In this document: piece after piece, positions 1 to 12,288 of the stretch
How the letters are laid out: the number at the start of each line of letters is the position of its first letter
Numbering within the stretch: position 1 is the first letter of the stretch
DNA from: Theristus sp. LFF4_11
Lineage: Eukaryota; Nematoda; Chromadorea; Monhysterida; Xyalidae
Length of the DNA stretch: 64,000 nt
Direction of reading: 5' to 3'
NCBI GenBank assembly: GCA_030248135.1
Contig: JASANC010003325.1
Coordinates: forward strand, 1-64,000
The notes under the pieces: model-generated
What the model saw: the letters and a program-made list of their open reading frames with translations, nothing else
What the model was told of the DNA's origin: nothing
Databases searched by the model: none
Translations under genes and position numbers: made by a program

Positions 1-1195
1 ATGTTTACAGTCAAGCATGCCAACATCATGCTTGAGTGACAAAAAGTATTGACATGGACGAACCCACAAATGCCAGAAACAGATTGATTATTGTTGTTCC
101 AGTACGCCAAGCACACAAACGATGAAAAAACGGGTGTTGCTTGAGCAGTGCACCAAAATTATCAACAATGAAACGCTGATAACATGCGCATACAACGCAC
201 GAAAACGCAGTGATCCGCGCGTAAATGCAAAATCGGGTTGACCGGGTGCAATTTGGCGTCGTTATCTCTCACACAGTTATTGTGTGACAAATTTTACCCC
301 TTTCATTTGCTGTAACACTTGGCTGGGAAACTCGGGACACGACACGCTCCATGGCCATGGAAAACCAAAACTTACAATAAGCAAACATTTCATAGTGTTA
401 AAAATGAAAAAAACGAAGCACGGCTCGTTGAGGTCGTGCGCTGAGTGACGCAAATTCCAGTCGATTTATCTATTGCATACCCACTAAAATGGGCACTGGT
501 CCGGCGTTTATTTTGCTTTTTTCCCAAGCAAGGACACATGTTGTGCACAACATTACTTAACAGAAAAAGCTGCCTTTCCGATTTTCACGTGTTCACATGC
601 TGCAAACCGGTTTTGTTGCCTGAGTGAGAGACCTGGGAGCCAATCAGCGCACCATAGAAAGCATTCAGAGGAATGCAAGGTTAAAATGACGCTGATATCG
701 ACTGTCGAGAAAACGCTGCCAGAAATCAGATAAATTTTATGTTCGCAAACAATTTTTTCGAATATTCGTGTGCGGTTTCACACAAAAAATACAATTGCAT
801 ACGAAGGTCAAAAAGCATTTATGCACGTACAGACATCACTGTTGAAAATGGCAATGCTTTTCACGTTGTTATCAAAAAAAGTGCATCTATCGCGTCAGCA
901 ACTGATAGCAGTGAAAAAGTAGACATAAAAAAGGCCAATTCACATGTTTCCCTGTTACGTGTGAGCGTTATCGCCTGCCGCTCAAAGGCCGTATTGGCAT
1001 CCGGGTTGTGAGCGTCGTTCTGGGGACCATCTCACAATAAGACGCAATGAGGGACCATATCATAGTTGCTAGTGAAGTGATTGTCGAAAGTTGTCACGTT
1101 TAAAAATCACTTCATTATCACAAACAAACCACAAGAACGCCAATACTAATCCACAACACGCGAAACGTGTCACCGTTTGTGTTTTGTTCGTTCAG
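1..1195. other. No recognisable coding sequence; probably intron of the Enhancer of polycomb gene
   Basis: I see no conserved protein in any frame. The next exon starts inside a protein and has an acceptor (TTCAG) at 1191-1195, so this stretch is most simply the intron before it. The missing N-terminal exons of that gene would lie beyond the window start. Short open frames here have no recognisable motif. Confidence 0.5.
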
Positions 1196-4100
1196 CACCG
1201 CTCAGTTTCGAGCCGGACATCGCCGACTACGATGCGGACAGCGACGACGAGCGATGGCTGCACGCGCAGAACCAGGTGCCCGACGGGTCGACGATCACGA
1301 GGCTGCTCTTTGAGACGATCATGGACAGACTCGAAACGGCTAGTGAACGACAGGTAAACGGTGGCAGCGTTCGGATTGCACAACATGGCTCAACAGGGCT
1401 CACTGATTGGTCAAACCAGCTCGATGCAGCCAATGCAGCAAAATGCCAGATGGCGCAAATTGCACAGTTTGACTGTATTTAGTTCTTTGGTTGCAATTAA
1501 GCTGCATCCGTGAATTCGTGATTTAATTGTTTGTTGTGCTAGGTTTAGTTTATGGAATGTGCAAAGTGAAAATGTCGCTGAATTTGAAAAACGCTGAAAA
1601 ACCAAACGACATTCATTTTATTAGGTGGCCAAATTGTCGGAGGTGAAAGCGTTGCTCAACACGATCGATGACGATGTGATACAGAACGTCTATGATTACT
1701 GGGTCGAGAAGCGCCTCAGGACGGTCAGTCTTCTGGATAATTGTTCTTTGTTTGATTCAAATGACCATTCAAACAGTTTGTAAAGCGCAATTTTTTGTGA
1801 AGCACACGTTCCACTGCGGTCCTTGTTTGATTTTGTTTGATTTGGCAATCGAAAAAGTGAGTTCAGTCAAACAGATTGATTTTGCAGATCGAATCGAACA
1901 ATTTGAATCGAAAAAGCAGATTGATTTTGCAGTTTAAAAAAAAGCATTTGCAGCGTCACGCGTTGATGCCGCGCGTCAAGACGGACAAACGGCTGGCGAA
2001 CACGGACGTGCAGTGTGCGTCCGCCAATCCGTATCTGGCGTTCCGTCGACGCGCCGAGAAAATGCAGACGCGCAAGAACCGCAAGAACGACGAGGACAGC
2101 TACGAGAAGATCCTGAAGCTGACGCACGACCTGCGCAAGGCCGTGTACGTTCTCGTGGTTGCTGTGTTTAGAGCGGCTTTTGTGTGCTCTGTGTTTCGTC
2201 ACATGACACGACACATTTGCCACAGCAGCAACGCTTGTCTTTTTGATGAGCCCGTCCAGGTTTAAATATTCGCCGGGTGGTGGAACAGATTTTATTGAGA
2301 GACCACTTGCATTGAACGCCGCTGATGATCAATTCAGTACGCTGCTCGACATGATCAAACATCGCGAGGTGAGCAAACGCGAGCTGATTCGCATGGACCA
2401 TGACACGTTCGACATGCGCGTCAAGATGGGCGACTTTGACGGGCAGCTCTATGAGGCGGTCGTCAATGAGTCGAAACCGCAGTTCGCCTTTGCCAAGGTC
2501 GGTTCTCGCAAGATTTGCAATTGCAGGTTTTTGTTTGGATAGTTATCGTTTTTCGTCCGAGCAAACAAACAGCTTTTCGGCTGCATTCAGTTGCCACTGC
2601 TGCAATTAACTTTGAATTAATGTGCACTCCAGATTGATTTCACCGCAGAACGCAGCTTCATACACGCCCTCATAAATCAACTTGAATTCCCACTGTTTCA
2701 GGAAGAGCTTGCTGCGGTTCGCTCCGGCGACGCCGCCCGCGGTGTGTCTTCGTCGGCGCAACGTCAACGGAAACGCAAGCGACACGCGTCACGTCACCTC
2801 AGCGAACACAACAACAACACCAACAATCATTTGCTCGTCTCTCGTACGTATCTGAAACAAGCGGCAGATGAGTGGAATCGTCCCGTTCAGTTCGGCACCG
2901 ACGACACGACGAGTCCGGTGAAGCAGGCCGACGTGTTGCAGCAGCCCCACATTGCCGCGATTGCATCGACGTCGTCGTCTGCGATCGGCACGGCCACCCC
3001 CGACTCCGCATTCGGCGGCACGCGACCGACGATCGAGCAGCTGCTCTCATCGGAGTTGACCGACAGTCACCCGTCATTGGACGGCACGTTCGCGTTCAAG
3101 CGTCGCAAAGGCTGCGTCTACTACGCCCCACGCGCCGACACGCCGCCGCCAAGCGCCGAGCAACTGCAACGCGTCGGCGCCGCCGATCACTGGACACCGC
3201 CCCGCTCCAGTGGCGACGTCGTCGGCCGACAAACGTTCGCCGACTCTGCTCACCATCATAATTTATCGCTGAGAGAGCAGCGGCTACGACGTGCGCTCGC
3301 GTTCTACCCGACCTACCTGCGGAGTCGCGCCGACGGACCCGGGCAGGGTCGTCTGAGATGCATTGGACTGGCGCGACGTCGTGTCGGAAGGGGCGGCCGG
3401 TCGGTGACACCTGTGCTTGTCTTTTGTCGTTTTTAAAAGTTGATGGTTATGCTGTCTGTACTGGTTTTGTTTCAGTACAGTCAAACAACGAACAGCGGTT
3501 TTGAGGCGCTGTTTACAGATTCGAAATTTCTGATGCCGATTGGCTGAAATAAACATTTTGCTAGTGTTTTTATGGCAAATTGGGTTGTATCTTACTTTTT
3601 GGTCATCATTCTCGTATTGCAATCACCCGTTCACCATTTCAGCGTTCTATACGACCGTCTGTCGATACCAACGACCGCCGAGTATCTGGCGACAGAGCGC
3701 GAGTGCTCCACCACTGCAGCATCGTCGTCGTCGTCGACATCACGGACGGCCATCGTCTCTGTAGCATCCAACACCAACAACACCAATAATGCCACCACAA
3801 GCACCTCGTTCTTATCTCATTCACTTCATGCGGGTTCTCCATCTAACAATGTTTCATCGTGCACCAGTTCCAATACCGTGCAGCAGCCGCTGAGTTCGTC
3901 TGTCTACGGCGGCGTCATGTTGTCCACGTCCTCTCCAACGCTCAATCGGCATTATTCACCACACGCGACGACGTCTAGTCAACAGCAAACGTGTGTTCGG
4001 GCTTGGGTTTGGTTGTACTGCTCACGGTTGAATAGCCGAAGAGGACAGGTTTCGAATAACGTGTTCTGTTGAAACCGTTACTGAATAATTTTTTCACCCC

Positions 4101-6763
4101 CAACAAAAAATGCGCTGAACGTCACGCCAAGTCCATCACAATTTCCCAATTTCAGCTTGTACTACCGACCACGGAGTCCGAGCACGAGAGCGCAGTCTGG
4201 GCGCGTCGCCCGTGACCACGACTACAGTTGCCTTGGTTGGCCGGTGATCGCCGACGATCGGACTAACCTGGTGCTCCGCAGCACCAACAACGCCACGATC
4301 AACACGATGATGTTCCTGTCGGACTCGATCGACCGCCCACCCGTCGACTACTCGATCACCCTGGACAGCGGCTACTCATCGCCAGTGGACGCTCGCAGTC
4401 GTTCGCTCGACTACAACGGTGGTGGTGCAAAGGTGCAGCACGGCACTGACAAGTTGCATCACTGTCTGAACGGACGCAACGGATACAGACACCCACAACA
4501 GCCACAAGAACGAACAATGGACGGAGAGAGACTGCGCAGCACAGCCGCTGCACCGACGACGACGCCCAGCGCACGAGCACCACAGCCGTACGCGGTGATC
4601 AAGACGGCGGACGGCCGCGAACTGAACGTGCCCATCACGGTCGGCGTCTCGTCGCGATTGTTCGAGTCGCACCGGCGCAGGGTGGCCGACGCGTGGCGGC
4701 ACGGTGCGTTCACCCGCCGAGTCGGACGCGGTTTTTGAGTTTTTTTTAGTTTTTTGAATGGCTGAATTTGAGATGACAGCACTCTGCCTGTCGACTGTAA
4801 AGTTTCTGTTTGAAAGCCCGTGCGTGACTGTGTTTTGTGACTGTGCAACATTAGTTTGATATCACACAGTGCACTGTGCTCAGTTTAGCAGTTATTCGAG
4901 TATATTACTATGCTTAACCGACCACATTACACCTATCTGTGTAATTACACCTACCGACCACATTACATTACACCCAGTGACCCACTATCGTGCCAATCAC
5001 TGTTGCCGCCCCATTTGCAGCGGAGCCGTGCACGAGCGTGTCGTCGTCGTGTTGTCGGCGTGCGTGCACCTCCTCAGCGTCGCCGTCACCATCGCCGGCG
5101 TGCTTGCCGCTCGGCCACCGTCTGCTGCAGCACAACTGCACGTCCGTTGTGGTACGCGATGACGCGATCGATCGGTACAAAGCGGTGCACAGTGCGGCTG
5201 CGGTGCAGACGGCCGGATTTGTGACGTCACTCTACGAAGATTACCAGTTGAATCGGACGAAACAACAACAACAACAACAGCAGCAGCAGCAACAACAGCA
5301 GCAGCAGCTACAGAGCACCGCACACGTGACAGTCGACGGCAGCGCTGGCTCGATGCAGACGAGTAGACCGATCAACATCAACGTGTTGAATAATAATAAT
5401 AATAACAACAATAGTATTAGTGCAACAACAAGCAACAGCACGGCGATTGCGATGAAGTCAAGCACAGTGCAACACCACCACCATCAGCGTCACGTGGCAA
5501 CACACCGACAATTGGTGAACGGACATCCGACGCATGAGCGACAGCCGCGACACTCGGTGTCGCCCGTTTATTCGGTCGCTGCTCGCGCGCGCTCTGGTGA
5601 GCCGTTGTGGTGTTCTGTTGTGTCTGATGGGCTGATCGAAAAGGCCGTTTTCGAACCGTCCGTTTTTTTTTCAAGGCAGCGCTTCGGCATCTTTTCTGAA
5701 CTTTATGAACTTCTGTCATCATGGGAATGTGTCAGTGGTGAACTATGCTCATCCGCGGGTTTCCCTAAGGATTCTAAACTTATGAGTTGTTCTTCCCCGT
5801 TCCAAGTTTCCTGGTGAATCCGTGAGTTCTTAGTTTCCATATTTTCTCAGACGACGATCTGAGCCACGGTGGCTTAACGAATGGCGAGCCGGGCAGCGAA
5901 CGTGAGAGCAACGACGTGCCGTACGGTCTACCCACGCCGTCGCCGTCGCCGAATTCACCGCAGGGCGCCACATTCAAATCGATCGGCTCAACGAACCACC
6001 ACGAACATTCCGGCAGTAACAACAACAATAATAATAATAATGTCTTCGGTTGGTTTTTCTCGGTTATTAAAGTTCAACTGTAAACCATGTGCAATTTGTG
6101 CATCAGGGCATTTGAATGTACAATGCTGATAGGGTTCATCCAGCTGGTTGGACCAATCAGTCAGTGAGCCCAGCTGCAGGCCCAGCCAAATTAGCTGATT
6201 TCCTTTGATTTACAGTTTGGCTTGGCTACAGTTGGATTTCTGACGCAACGTGTATTCGTTTGTTCTACTGTTTTTTGAATTCCAGAGCCGCAAATCGCGA
6301 CAAGACTGGTCGACCGACTGCCGGTGAAAGCGCTCGTCTCTCCGTTGGCCTCCACCGCACACTACATCGACGACGTAAAGTGAGCCCATTTCTACAGCAC
6401 CTTTCACTGAAAACTTTGCATTTTGCAGTTTGCATCCTTTTCCCTACAATTGGATGCAGATGGCAGAAACGTGGATACAATTTACACTGATGTTAGATGC
6501 AACAAAGAATAAAACAGAATGCACTACAGTGAAAACACAAATAATGTGAATTTGGTAGGAAGCAAACGTGTCCAGTGCGCGCGTTTGGGTTGTTTGCAGT
6601 GCAATGTTGCAAGCAACTGTCCAATTTCAGCACGTCTCCGGTGTCGCAGAGTTCGTCGGTGACGTCCAATGGCGACCTGGTGGACGTTGTCGGCAGTCCG
6701 CCGCCGACCGCGCGTGCACCGACCGCCACGAACTGCATGCAAACGACACGCCCTGTGCGCTGA
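1196..6763 (+). CDS. EPC1/E(Pc): Enhancer of polycomb homolog, 5' partial (11 exons)
   Basis: Enhancer of polycomb is the scaffold of the piccolo part of the TIP60/NuA4 histone acetyltransferase complex in the nucleus. My exons are 1196-1353, 1625-1723, 1954-2144, 2338-2497, 2702-3399, 3643-3990, 4156-4703, 5021-5596, 5851-6048, 6286-6376 and 6631-6763 (stop TGA 6761-6763). All junctions agree in phase, giving about 1066 residues. Family hallmarks are the ADYDADSDDERWL block in the first exon, VYDYWVEKRLR in the second, AFRRRAEKMQTRKNRKNDE with YEKILKL in the third, and ARRRVGRGGR at the end of the fifth. The middle and C-terminal parts are low complexity (Ser, Gln, Asn, His, Pro), as is usual outside the conserved block. 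The acceptor of the first exon could instead be CTCAG at 1201-1205. The N-terminal exons are not in the window. Confidence 0.92.
5263..5307 (+). repeat. CAA/CAG repeat coding 15 glutamines
   Basis: Fifteen successive Gln codons in the frame of exon 8 of the Enhancer of polycomb gene. CAA interrupts the CAG runs. Asn-rich (AAT/AAC, about 5390-5415) and His-rich (about 5470-5485) stretches follow in the same exon. Such tracts are common in the disordered part of this family. Confidence 0.9.
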
Positions 6764-8338
6764 GTGCTGCCAGTCGTTGAATTGCTGAATGCGCTGCTGC
6801 TGCTGCTCTCGGTTGCGAAATCGTCCGTCATTCATTCTCTCTCGCGCTACCGTCATCCATCCATCCCCATGCGTATCTTTCTCCGTTGTCTTTTTGTTTT
6901 TGTTGTGTGTTTGTGAAAACACTCCCTGAAAACATTGAGCAGCCATTTGTGTCGGTTCGTGTCTGTTGCTTTGTGTTTTTTTATTTCATTTTGGTTTCGT
7001 TTCATGCGGCGATCTCGATCTAGTCATTTCGACACACACACACACACACACAGAGAGAATCTGTTGTCTGTTGTTTATGCTAAATGTTGTTCTTTCTCGT
7101 TGGTTAACTTTTCGGATGATGTGTTTCTCATTGAAAAATTGTTCAGTGGCAGGTTGACTGTTATCATCAGGTGACTGGTAGACCTCAAATTATCATGTTT
7201 TTAAAATTGAACGTAATTTAGCATGGATGTTTTAGATTTTGTTGACGCTTTTTAACCTGTCTATTTGACTACGTTTTGTAAATCATGATACAGAATTCAA
7301 CAGTGTGGTTTTTATCACGTTTTAGAATTAGAATGTTTTTTGTGCAAGTAAAAAAGTTGCACATCCAAGTGAACACTCTAATCAGCTTGTTGGTTTAAAT
7401 CTTTTTTATGTGGCGAGAAAATATCATTGGTAAATCATAAAATTTTCAAACATTTTTTGAAATTGAGTAAAAACGTTAATTTTACAGTAATCATTGCTTT
7501 TTTAATTTACCGTATCTCCGTGAATTGATTGTTAGCCTTACCGTATTTAATGCTACTAAACCACGAAATGTGAACACACATTCATGAAAGTTTTGTAATA
7601 ACGGCCGTGTTGTTATAGTTTACAGTTGTTTCGTGCGATTCCTATGCTCAACTTATGAAATCGGTTTTCTGAAAAGAACTGTTCCCGGATTTACTCTTGT
7701 ATTTTGTGGTGTGTATAGTTTTTCAAACAAACAAAAAACACAAAAACATATTGGCAGGGAAAATACTTGCGACTAATAAACGGAATTACTGCATCTTTGC
7801 TTATTTGTTTTATTGTAATTCATTTATCATACAAAATAACTTTTGAACAACAAGATTTCAAAGCAACCAACAGACCAGAGAGCAACCACCGACGCCCCCA
7901 CCCCCACCGATTTGTGGAGTCCGAAGCCATTCTTGTTCGATTTATTGTAGTTCTCATTTTTTGTCTGTGTTCGAAATAGTGCGCGTATGGGACAATTCGT
8001 GTATCATATTTTAACTGTTCTTCGTTCGTGTATGTATACATAGTTGAAAGGCTTTCTTTGTTTCTGGGTGAATAAAAATGTGTTACTTTGTGTGTGTTTC
8101 GGTTCTCACGAAGGCAGTTTTCGGTTTTTTTGATGAAAAAATGTTTAGCGTGTTTGTCTTTTTGCAATGTACACCAGCCCTCTCTTTCACGCTCTGCATT
8201 ATTTTTGGTTTTTGTTCGTCGTTCCGTTTTTACACACACACAAAAACAGATTTTAAAAAACTGCTATAATTTTTTGTTGTTTGATTGGTTTTATTGTTTT
8301 TTCTTTTTTCGTCTGATGTTGCCTCAGAAATTTGGAAA
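6764..8338. other. Intergenic AT-rich region 3' of Enhancer of polycomb
   Basis: No conserved coding sequence on either strand. It contains a short CA dinucleotide repeat at about 7032-7052 and several AATAAA-like hexamers (for example near 8071) that could serve polyadenylation of the upstream gene. Confidence 0.6.
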
Positions 8339-8626
8339 TAAAAATGAAACTAGCGACCACGAACGTTGGGGATTGGTATTTTCCGGAATGATGTTTTTGG
8401 CAGAAAAAAATAAAACCAAACTGCGCGGTTTTACTGCTTGTTCTCGCTGAGCCATAATTTTTTGGCCGTTAGGTTTTACGGAAGTCGTGTTGACTTGATA
8501 ATTTTGGACTTGCGGATTGTAACCTGATAAAGACCCCATTCAAGAATCAGCATTAATTGCTTGAGGCTCCCATGTAACCCATGGTATCCAAATTTATGAT
8601 TTACGATTTCAGCGTGCGAAAAGCCA

Positions 8627-10429
8627 GCTTTCAAAAAATAAAGTAGCAAAGAAAAAATAAAGTAGCTTTCAAAAAATAAAGTAACAAAGAAAAAATAAAG
8701 TAGCAAAAAATTTTCATATGAATAATACATTGTCCTATTTTAGAGTAGCAACGATATAATAATCATACACTGTCCTATTTTAGAGTAGCAACACTATCCT
8801 ATTTTAGAGTAGCAACACTATCCTATTTTAGAGTAGCAACATATAAACAGCTCATTTAAAGCTATTTCAGCCGCGAAACTTTGTAAACCTACGTTATTTT
8901 GCACGGAGATTTCAAATTTTGACCTTGTGGGTTACGGTAACGCCCGGTTTGGTCCCAACACGATCTTAGTTTTGTCAACAATCCACAAACAGCTTGGTAA
9001 CCGCAACCAAATCGGTGAAACATGCTAGATTAAGGTTATTTTGCACGCAGATTTTGAATTTCAGCTTTCTGGATGACGGTAACGCGTGGTTTGGTCTCAA
9101 CACGATTTTAGTTTTAAGCACAGCGTACACACACGACAACACACAACAACACACACACACGCGCGCGCGCAAATGCTAATTGTTTGGGATTGGGTTAGAC
9201 CAAGAGACTTTCAATTGTAGTGACGCACCCACGCCTTCTTGAACCCATGATCCTGTGGGCCCCGTATGCTACGTGCACAGCAATTGTAGTGACGCACCCA
9301 CGCTCTTTTAATCTATTGATCCCGTGTGCTAATTGTTTGAGAACGCCGTTTAGTTGCCAATGTGAAATGTTGCACATAGAAACGCTGTGTGGTGCAATCT
9401 GATGAGATGCACAGTTTCTGGCACCCGCTGACAACAAGCATTCACGAAATGCGCTTCCAATCAATCCAGACATCAGCACACTTGACCTGGAAGACACCTG
9501 TGAACAACGAGGGATGTGCCAATCGCCCTCCAAAGACATGGTTGAGAAGTACTCGAAGTACTCCAGAATGAACGCCCGAGCTTTGTACAGCAGCTTCTTG
9601 AACGACAACTTGTTCGACGGTGCAACCCTGTTTTGCATCTTGTACAGCTCATGGGGACGCAATTCGTACTGCTGCTTTAGCGTCCTGCACAGTCTGTTCA
9701 AAGTTTCACGATCGCGAAATTTTTCGATATTTTGCACCAATCGAAACAACCGACCTTTGGTCATCACACTCGATTGTGAACTGACCGACGGCATTGAGAC
9801 TCCTGAAGGTATACGATGATCAACCGGAGGGCTCACCAGTTGAAATAAGTGGTGAGTTTATCGAAGATAGAGAGCAGACGAGTAATATAGAACAACCCAT
9901 AAATCACAAATACGGTGGTTATAAAGGAATCAGTAATGATGGAAAATCACAAATAATCAACTCTAACCCAATCCCAAACAATTAGCATTTGCGCGCGTGT
10001 GTGTATGTTGTTGTGTGTTGTCGTGTGTGTACGCTGTGCTTAAAACTAAAATTGTGTTGAGACCAAACCACGCGTTACCGTAATCCAGAAAGCTGAAATT
10101 CAAAATTTGCGTGCAAAATAACTTTAATCTAGCATGTTTCACCGGATTGGTTGCGGTTACCAAGCTGTTTGTGGATTGTTGACGAAACTAAGATCGTGTT
10201 GGGACCAAACCGAGCGTTACCGTAACCCACAAGGTCAAAATTTGAAATCTCCGTGCAAAATAACGTAGGTTTACAAAGTTTCGCGGCTGAAATAGCTTTA
10301 AATGAGCTGTTTATATGTTGCTACTCTAAAATAGGACAGTGTATTATTCATATGAAAATTTTTTGCTACTTTATTTATTTTTCTTTGCTACTTTATTTTT
10401 TGAAAGCTACCCTAAAATAGGATAGCGCC
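8627..10429. mobile_element. Foldback element FB1 with about 0.5 kb inverted arms
   Basis: The left arm (8627-9180) and right arm (9963-10429) are inverted copies. They share AGCTTTCAAAAAATAAAG at the outer ends, repeated CCTATTTTAGAGTAGCAAC units, a block beginning ATATAAACAGCTCATTT and a CA-rich inner end. The uninterrupted sequence in repeat copy B reads GAAAAGCCA directly into the bases that follow 10430, so the element is an insertion. A target duplication is not clear. Long arms with internal short repeats resemble foldback or Galileo-type elements. The centre (9190-9960) carries an open frame on the minus strand. Confidence 0.8.
9195..9836 (-). CDS. Unrecognised 213-codon frame inside foldback element FB1
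   Basis: I do not recognise this protein. The first two thirds look protein-like, with a charged, helix-prone stretch (around RDRETLNRLCRTLKQQYELR and KLSFKKLLYKARAFILEYFE). The last part overlaps a direct repeat in the DNA (9213-9260 and 9281-9328), so the C-terminus is probably not original coding sequence. It is the only long frame between the two inverted arms. It could be a piece of a host gene captured by the element or the remnant of the element's own gene. No intron or start context decides between them. Confidence 0.35.
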   Translation of the reverse strand: MSPPVDHRIPSGVSMPSVSSQSSVMTKGRLFRLVQNIEKFRDRETLNRLCRTLKQQYELRPHELYKMQNRVAPSNKLSFKKLLYKARAFILEYFEYFSTMSLEGDWHIPRCSQVSSRSSVLMSGLIGSAFRECLLSAGARNCASHQIAPHSVSMCNISHWQLNGVLKQLAHGINRLKERGCVTTIAVHVAYGAHRIMGSRRRGCVTTIESLLV

Positions 10430-10510
10430 CAGAAATCATTCAACCGTAAAGTATTAACCTTGAAACCCTTTGTTCACCAACCACTTCACAAAAACTGTCG
10501 GAATATGCCT

Positions 10511-10560
10511 ATATAAGCAGTAGATCCTCAGTCTCTCTCTCTCTCTCTCAGTTACTGTCA
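10511..10560 (+). promoter_or_regulatory. TATA box and pyrimidine-rich initiator region in repeat R1
   Basis: TATATAAGCAG is followed about 20 bases later by CTCAGT and a CT repeat, then GTTACTGTCAGTTCGTC. TATA plus TCAGT-type initiator spacing resembles Pol II core promoters of invertebrate retroelements. The same arrangement recurs at 23288-23330 in copy B with a shorter CT run. Confidence 0.5.
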
Positions 10561-10656
10561 GTTCGTCTGCTTAGTTTTTTTAAATTTCTGCTCCTCAACT
10601 CTTCAGTCTCAATCAGTCAGTATCTCAACACTCAACAGCAAGTGCCCACTTTGGTA

Positions 10657-10922
10657 CAGTATGGCCGAATAAATAAGGCAGCCCATCAAGGCGGGATCAG
10701 TCGCAGACTAGGAGTTGTCTTTTTCAAAAATGCCAATATAACTCCAAATCATGTGTTCAAGGCAGAAAGAATGAACAGAATAGCACCGAAGAATCCATTA
10801 GTCGGAAAAAACGCGTCAAATTTGGCACACAATTTGGTTTCTGAACGTCTTTTTTCTTTCATTTAAATTTCGCGCGCTCCTTGCACCCTGAAAAAAGCTG
10901 CCATGTTTACTCGGTCATTCTG
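10657..10922. mobile_element. TA-flanked MITE (266 bp) with imperfect 12-bp inverted ends
   Basis: Ends are CAGTATGGCCGA and TCGGTCATTCTG (imperfect inverse of the first), flanked by TA at 10655-10656 and 10923-10924. Copy B of the host repeat has a single TA at 23425-23426 in the same context, which proves the insertion. TA duplication and CAG ends point to the Tc1/mariner superfamily. It encodes no transposase. Confidence 0.85.
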
Positions 10923-11006
10923 TAGGTGTCACCACACCAATGCAAAACGCCAACACGCACGTTGGCACCAGTGAACCAGGTCCGATCCACCCCAACAACA
11001 CCGTGT

Positions 11007-11181
11007 AGAGTAAAAGTTTCTGCGACTTTCTTGCCTGCCATGCAAGGTATTTTTGCCATTTTTCAATAAACCCCCACCCCTAGAATTTGTTTGTAAGTAA
11101 CCCCCCCCCACCAATAAACCCCCACCCCTAAAAGTCGCTGACGTATTAATCCCCCATGGGGGTTTATTGGAGGTAATACGG
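11007..11181 (-). mobile_element. Fragment of the CCCCCA/TGGGGG TA-MITE
   Basis: About 175 bp that matches the left half of the complete MITE at 17142-17588 in reverse orientation, ending GGTAATACGG at 11181. The same junction with the downstream repeat occurs at 24045/24046. So the fragment was already part of the composite before that was duplicated. Confidence 0.75.
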
Positions 11182-11803
11182 CATCTGTATATCGTAATGC
11201 GGCGTCTCAAGTTTTATCCAGAAAACAGTGAATATATGTTTTGTGAATTTCCCAGATATTGCTCCTGTTCTAGAAATGGTGTATTCTCTGAGGCACAATC
11301 ATCTATCAGTGAGAGAACGAATGTCATCCAATGGCTTTTTTATTTGTGTGCATACAGTGTGTGTGTGTATTCTACACACGTTCGTCCGCCAATAACCCCC
11401 ACAATTTGCTTCGTGTAGTACTCGACACAAGGACACAACATCACCTTGGCAACATGTATGTTGTTTTTAGGGGGGGGGGGTGGGTGATGGGGTATTGTTT
11501 TGTTGCTGCGTTTCTCATACTAGGACATTGCGTCTGTGATGTTTCAGGCTCAATGCACGTCGTGCGCATGTCGCTCGATCATCACAGTTGTTGAGTTTCA
11601 CCACAATTTTTAAAATGTACAGGTTTTGGTGCCTATCGGATGACACTGTTTGTCAACCTGGAGTTTCATTTGAAAGTTGTTTGTCTCGCTCGAGCACGTT
11701 TTTTATGGCTAAAAAAAAGATTCAGGCCAGGTAGGTGTGCGTTTTCTTTTACCAAATAAGTCGCGCTATGTTCAACGTTTTTTTTCAGAACACTTCGAAG
11801 CGG
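11182..11803 (+). repeat. Duplicated segment, copy A (pairs with 24046-24640)
   Basis: Nearly identical to 24046-24640 from CATCTGTATATCG up to a pyrimidine tract and AG (TTTTCAGAACACTTCGAAGCG), after which the copies diverge. Differences are a short G-rich insertion near 11455-11495 and small indels. The end looks like a 3' splice site, so the segment may contain an intron of the mobile element's transcript. Confidence 0.75.
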
Positions 11804-12288
11804 ATGGCGTTACTGCAGTGGAACGAACAATTGTTTGTCCAACGTCGTCCAATGATTGAACAAGCTGAGTAACGCAACGTACGAGTGGTGCGGCGGTAGG
11901 CAGGCAGGTATCATCAGCCGTCTGCGAGTCAGCTCACACGAAGAGCTGCTGATGAACAACGGTGGATCGACGTCTATTGGCGCAACATTGCAGACAATCG
12001 ACGCCAACGGAATGTCGGCCATGGTCGTTGTCGCCTTCGTGTATCTGACGGCGGATCCATATGGCCCGGACTACATAACGTTACACATAGTGTTACATAA
12101 CGGGAATGAAGGACGGATCGCCGCAATTATGGAGGCCACTCAACACGAGATTGAAACAACGGATGTGTTGTGTTGCTGGTTGCCCTTTTCTAGTTTTTCG
12201 GTATTGTGTGTTCTATTACAGCTGTAACTTTCCGGCAAAAAGTAAAAGTAAAAAACCAATGTAATTCTACGACGACGAAGGCGGCACC
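11804..12288 (+). other. Remnant of mobile-element coding sequence before the viral insertion
   Basis: An open frame (about 11856-12227) contains the peptide ATQHEIETTDV at 12136-12167, which recurs at 24928-24965 in the second composite copy. After GGATGTG (12161-12167) the two copies separate: copy A continues into sequence leading to the viral frame, copy B into a cysteine-containing frame. I do not recognise the protein. The last 120 bases before 12289 show no repeat and may be viral leader sequence. Confidence 0.4.

Larger units (their letters stand above)
8339..11006 (+). repeat. Repeat R1, copy A, split by two later insertions
   Basis: 8339-8626, 10430-10656 and 10923-11006 together match 22921-23508 nearly base for base. 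The breaks are a foldback element (8627-10429) and a TA-flanked MITE (10657-10922). R1 carries a TATA box with a pyrimidine-rich start region (10511-10560), so it may be the promoter end of a mobile element, perhaps an LTR. I could not find TG..CA ends plus a primer-binding site with confidence. Confidence 0.8.

Noticed and set aside
445..1011. Open frames before the Enhancer of polycomb exons as its missing N-terminus
   Set aside because: Neither reading resembles the conserved N-terminal part of the family and no splice joins them in phase with support.
2799..3410. Arg-rich frames opposite and alongside Enhancer of polycomb exon 5
   Set aside because: The sense frame fits the family and all splice phases; the others are shadows of GC-rich codons.
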